NCBI GenBank assembly: GCA_964023205.1 | Contig: OZ026835.1 | Location: forward strand, 11,304,414 to 11,368,413 | Direction of reading: 5' to 3' | Source of the DNA: Lutraria lutraria | Taxonomy: Eukaryota > Mollusca > Bivalvia > Venerida > Mactridae | DNA: 64,000 nt | Shown: in pieces, positions 61,484 through 64,000 of the stretch | How the letters are laid out: each line of letters starts with the position of its first letter | Position numbering within the stretch: position 1 is the first letter of the stretch | The notes under the pieces: model-generated | Told to the model about the DNA's origin: nothing | Seen by the model: only the letters and a program-made list of their open reading frames with translations | Databases searched by the model: none | Position numbers and translations under genes: made by a program

Positions 61484-64000
61484 TAGTGTAAATAATGCGA
61501 CTGTATTTGTTTCATAAACTTTTTCTTGATCTCTGAATGACAAATGTATAAATCAGAATATAAATTACTGAAGAACAATATTTATGGCACCAAGCATCTT
61601 CATGTACATTTATATAAGATAATTTTACAATGCCAAAGTATGTACTACGTGCATTTATGATACAGCGTGCGTTCACTGAAAACTAGTATATTTATATAAT
61701 GAATATCAAAATAGTATTGATTTCATAAATGAATCACCTTACGGTATACTTATACACATACAAACTTCATTCTCTACTACATCTTTTTCATGTTTCGAAC
61801 GCATTAGACACAAACTTTACCAATGTCAAGAAAATTACATCTTGGGAGGTGAATTATGTTTATTAATCGTAATTTTGTGTGCAAGAATTTCAATTACAAT
61901 AATCCTTACCCAATATCTCAGTTCTAACCGAGTGATTAATGGAAGATTCCGTATAAACACCCCTAGCAGAATCCTTGTCAACAATCGTGTCCCCCGGGGA
62001 ACAGTTACAAGTATCCTATGATACTTAATTAGTTTATATCTACTATCGGCTACGTTTTAACAACACGTATCATCTCGTTTACGAAGATATTATGTATTTA
62101 TAAGAAGTATAATGTTTCAGCATGAGAATGCAGTTTGTTGCATATCTCAACAATTAATTACCATTAAAATTTTGTCAGCATGCCATAAGTTGAATAAAAT
62201 TTAGATCAATGGAATTGTTCAGAAGATAAAATACAGAGTAATGGCCTCATAAACCTAGATATATTTGTTACGCAATATTGATATAGGAAGTCAGTCCTAG
62301 GCATATAATAAATATATTCCCATAGTTCCACATTTGAAAGAAAAATCCAAATATGTGTACGTACCTATTGCATGATACATTGTGCTTAGTAAGGTAATAA
62401 TTAATTTGGACTTTTTTTCGGATCGGTAAACCTAAATAATGTTTTCTAGATTCTGCTCCAATACTAATCTTATTCTCCGGAAATGATTGATAACTCTCTA
62501 TGTGGATGAAAGCGAATGTGAACGAATGATGCCATTTCGTCAATTTTGACCGTTTATTTCCTTGAGTCCGAGGGCAATCTTAAAGCATTTGTGATGTTAA
62601 AAATGAAGTATTTTACTTATTTTATCTACAAAGATGTCTTATCAGGGAAACTGATTTTACTTGCAGAAAAACTTATTTTTTCTTATATTTTACTATCATT
62701 TTATCTATTGTTCTGTATTACTAAATTCAAAAAGCAAATGGTACTCTTAACCAATGGTTTTAGTGTATCAAAACTTTGGCAACAAATTATAAGATGAATT
62801 CTAAAAGAAAACTGGCATGAAAAAAGTTCGTTATTTTTTTTGTTTCACCAAGCCGATACGCTGCTCAGACAAAACGCCACGTTGCACATAATAAAACAAT
62901 CAATTCTTTATCTTTTACGCGGAATTCATTCTCTCACAAAACTGTAATTATCTTGTTGCTAATTCGTTGACGCTTCCTTATCATTGTATGTAAGTCGTAT
63001 TGTTTTGTATTCCTGTAACTTCAAAACGGTTATTTACTAATTTATTATAATTAAATACTACTGTTCTGTCATTTTAATAGCATTCTAAGAGTTTCCCGGA
63101 AGATGCTACAGAATTATAGGCGTTGTCTCTGCTTGTCGAATCCTTCTATATTCCAGACTATTAAAGAGACTGTACATCAAAATAATGGCTAACAACATAC
63201 AGTCACTTAGAACCAGCGTGAAATAAGAACACAAATTGTTGTTTTTTGTTTCTTGTTATAATGTCTGTATGTTTGTGTTATGGTGTCAGTGTTGTTTTTG
63301 TTACCTTGTCAGATGTTTGCTTCTCCCAGTCCAAGTTAATGTATAACTCATGATCATTAATTTTACTTCCATCTTCACGATGTTTTACTGCTGTTGTCTC
63401 AGTGTCGGCTTTAATCGTATCACATGTTTCATTATTTTACTAGGAAATTCATGTAACCACAAAAGAAAATGCCTTAGTTTGTTATGGACACAATCATGTT
63501 CTTTGCGATCCATATAAAATATTTATTTTAAAAAAACTGTGTATTAGGAAGCTGAATTGTACACTCGGTCACTGTAGACTGAATTCGTTAGTTAATTAAC
63601 CATCAGATTGTTATATACAATTAATATATAATATTGAATCATTCTAAATAAACTTTATAATAGAAATAAAATTGTAACAATTCTACGTATACTATACTCG
63701 TACATACACGTCAATACTTAATGTTTCAAAACCAATTCATAATAGAGTAGTTGGTAAGAATCCAGATGGTTGTTTTTAGTTTTAAAATCGCTGAAATGGA
63801 TATTGTGATGGGTTTCCGTTATTGTTATTACAAGCACATGTTACTCCACTTTTGCAAGAAGAGGTACACAATCACAGTTCGTGCAGAAAAGAACAGTGAT
63901 ATCAATGTATGTAATTAAGGGTCGAAACCCTATTAACTTCATGGATGTTAAAATTGTTCAGCCTTGAAAGATGAAACTGACTTTTACTTGCAATAAAAGT
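61484..64000. other. AT-rich tail of the window, repeats only
   Basis: Two further copies of the dispersed repeat seen at 54360 (62590-62740 and 63925-64000, the latter running off the edge). No exon, RNA gene or transposon end was supported. Confidence 0.5.
62590..62740. repeat. Dispersed repeat, copy 2 of 3
   Basis: Shares 'tcttatcagggaaactg', 'ttttacttgca' and 'ttttactatcattttatc' with 54360-54690. The 83-residue plus frame over it is not supported as a gene. Confidence 0.6.

Noticed and set aside
63305..63436. 44-codon open stretch on the minus strand with an AAG|gtaaca donor
   Set aside because: The only nearby acceptor puts an in-frame TAA into the exon and there is no ATG, so a real exon is not supported.
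1..64000. CRISPR arrays, phage genes, bacterial operons or toxin systems
   Set aside because: None seen; the only regular repeats are eukaryotic satellite or transposon units without spacers.

Overview
The window is nuclear DNA from an animal, most likely a marine bivalve mollusc of the heterodont clam type. The signs are AT-rich sequence, large spliced genes with GT-AG introns, a metazoan CSTF3 orthologue with 21 coding exons, an animal-type cryptochrome exon, a eukaryotic tRNA-Val with an RNA polymerase III terminator, and many short transposons. Several dispersed repeats have the look of bivalve families: repeats rich in 'gaccttgacctttgacctac', a tandem-repeat element ending in 'gtgagctaaaa', and tRNA-derived SINEs. 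The species assignment is inference; the animal origin is secure.

Layout. From 1 to about 13 kb there is a possible terminal exon of an unknown gene (1074-1200, minus), a cluster of CCATGG palindromes, and the first coding exon of a cryptochrome (5359-5537, minus). Its remaining exons were not found. This is followed by a dead non-LTR retrotransposon tail (7140-8025), a dead mariner transposase (11151-12090, minus) and a dispersed repeat. From 13296 to 37767 lies a complete CSTF3 (CstF-77) gene on the minus strand. All splice junctions were traced, giving a 707-residue protein that matches the vertebrate protein end to end. Its introns hold most of the mobile DNA: a 1.9-kb Helentron/pearl-like element with alternating 150/164-bp repeats, a 1.39-kb TA-flanked element, a 532-bp element with an 8-bp target duplication and an 'empty site' twin beside it, two copies of a tRNA-derived SINE, and several smaller inverted-repeat elements. 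A tRNA-Val(TAC) gene sits head to head with CSTF3, about 350 bp away.

From 38 to 58 kb the sequence is mostly intergenic and rich in tRNA-derived elements. It contains one compact gene (45340-48541, plus) for a small secreted protein. That protein has a signal peptide, a PAN/apple-like module, a sushi-like module, three tiny linker exons and a somatomedin-B-like module. Every intron in it is phase 1. At 58002-58137 (plus) is the first coding exon of a Ras-like small GTPase, cut at its P-loop, and the remainder runs beyond what could be found. The last 6 kb hold another dead retrotransposon piece (60795-61483) and unremarkable AT-rich DNA.

No operon logic applies and the genes are not obviously linked in function. 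CSTF3 is a housekeeping mRNA 3'-end processing factor, cryptochrome belongs to the clock, and the secreted protein may be an immune or matrix protein. No CRISPR, phage or bacterial system was seen. The most unusual material is the small inverted-repeat mobile DNA, especially 36-40-bp palindromes flanked by target duplications that look like the smallest derivatives of a 505-bp element next door.
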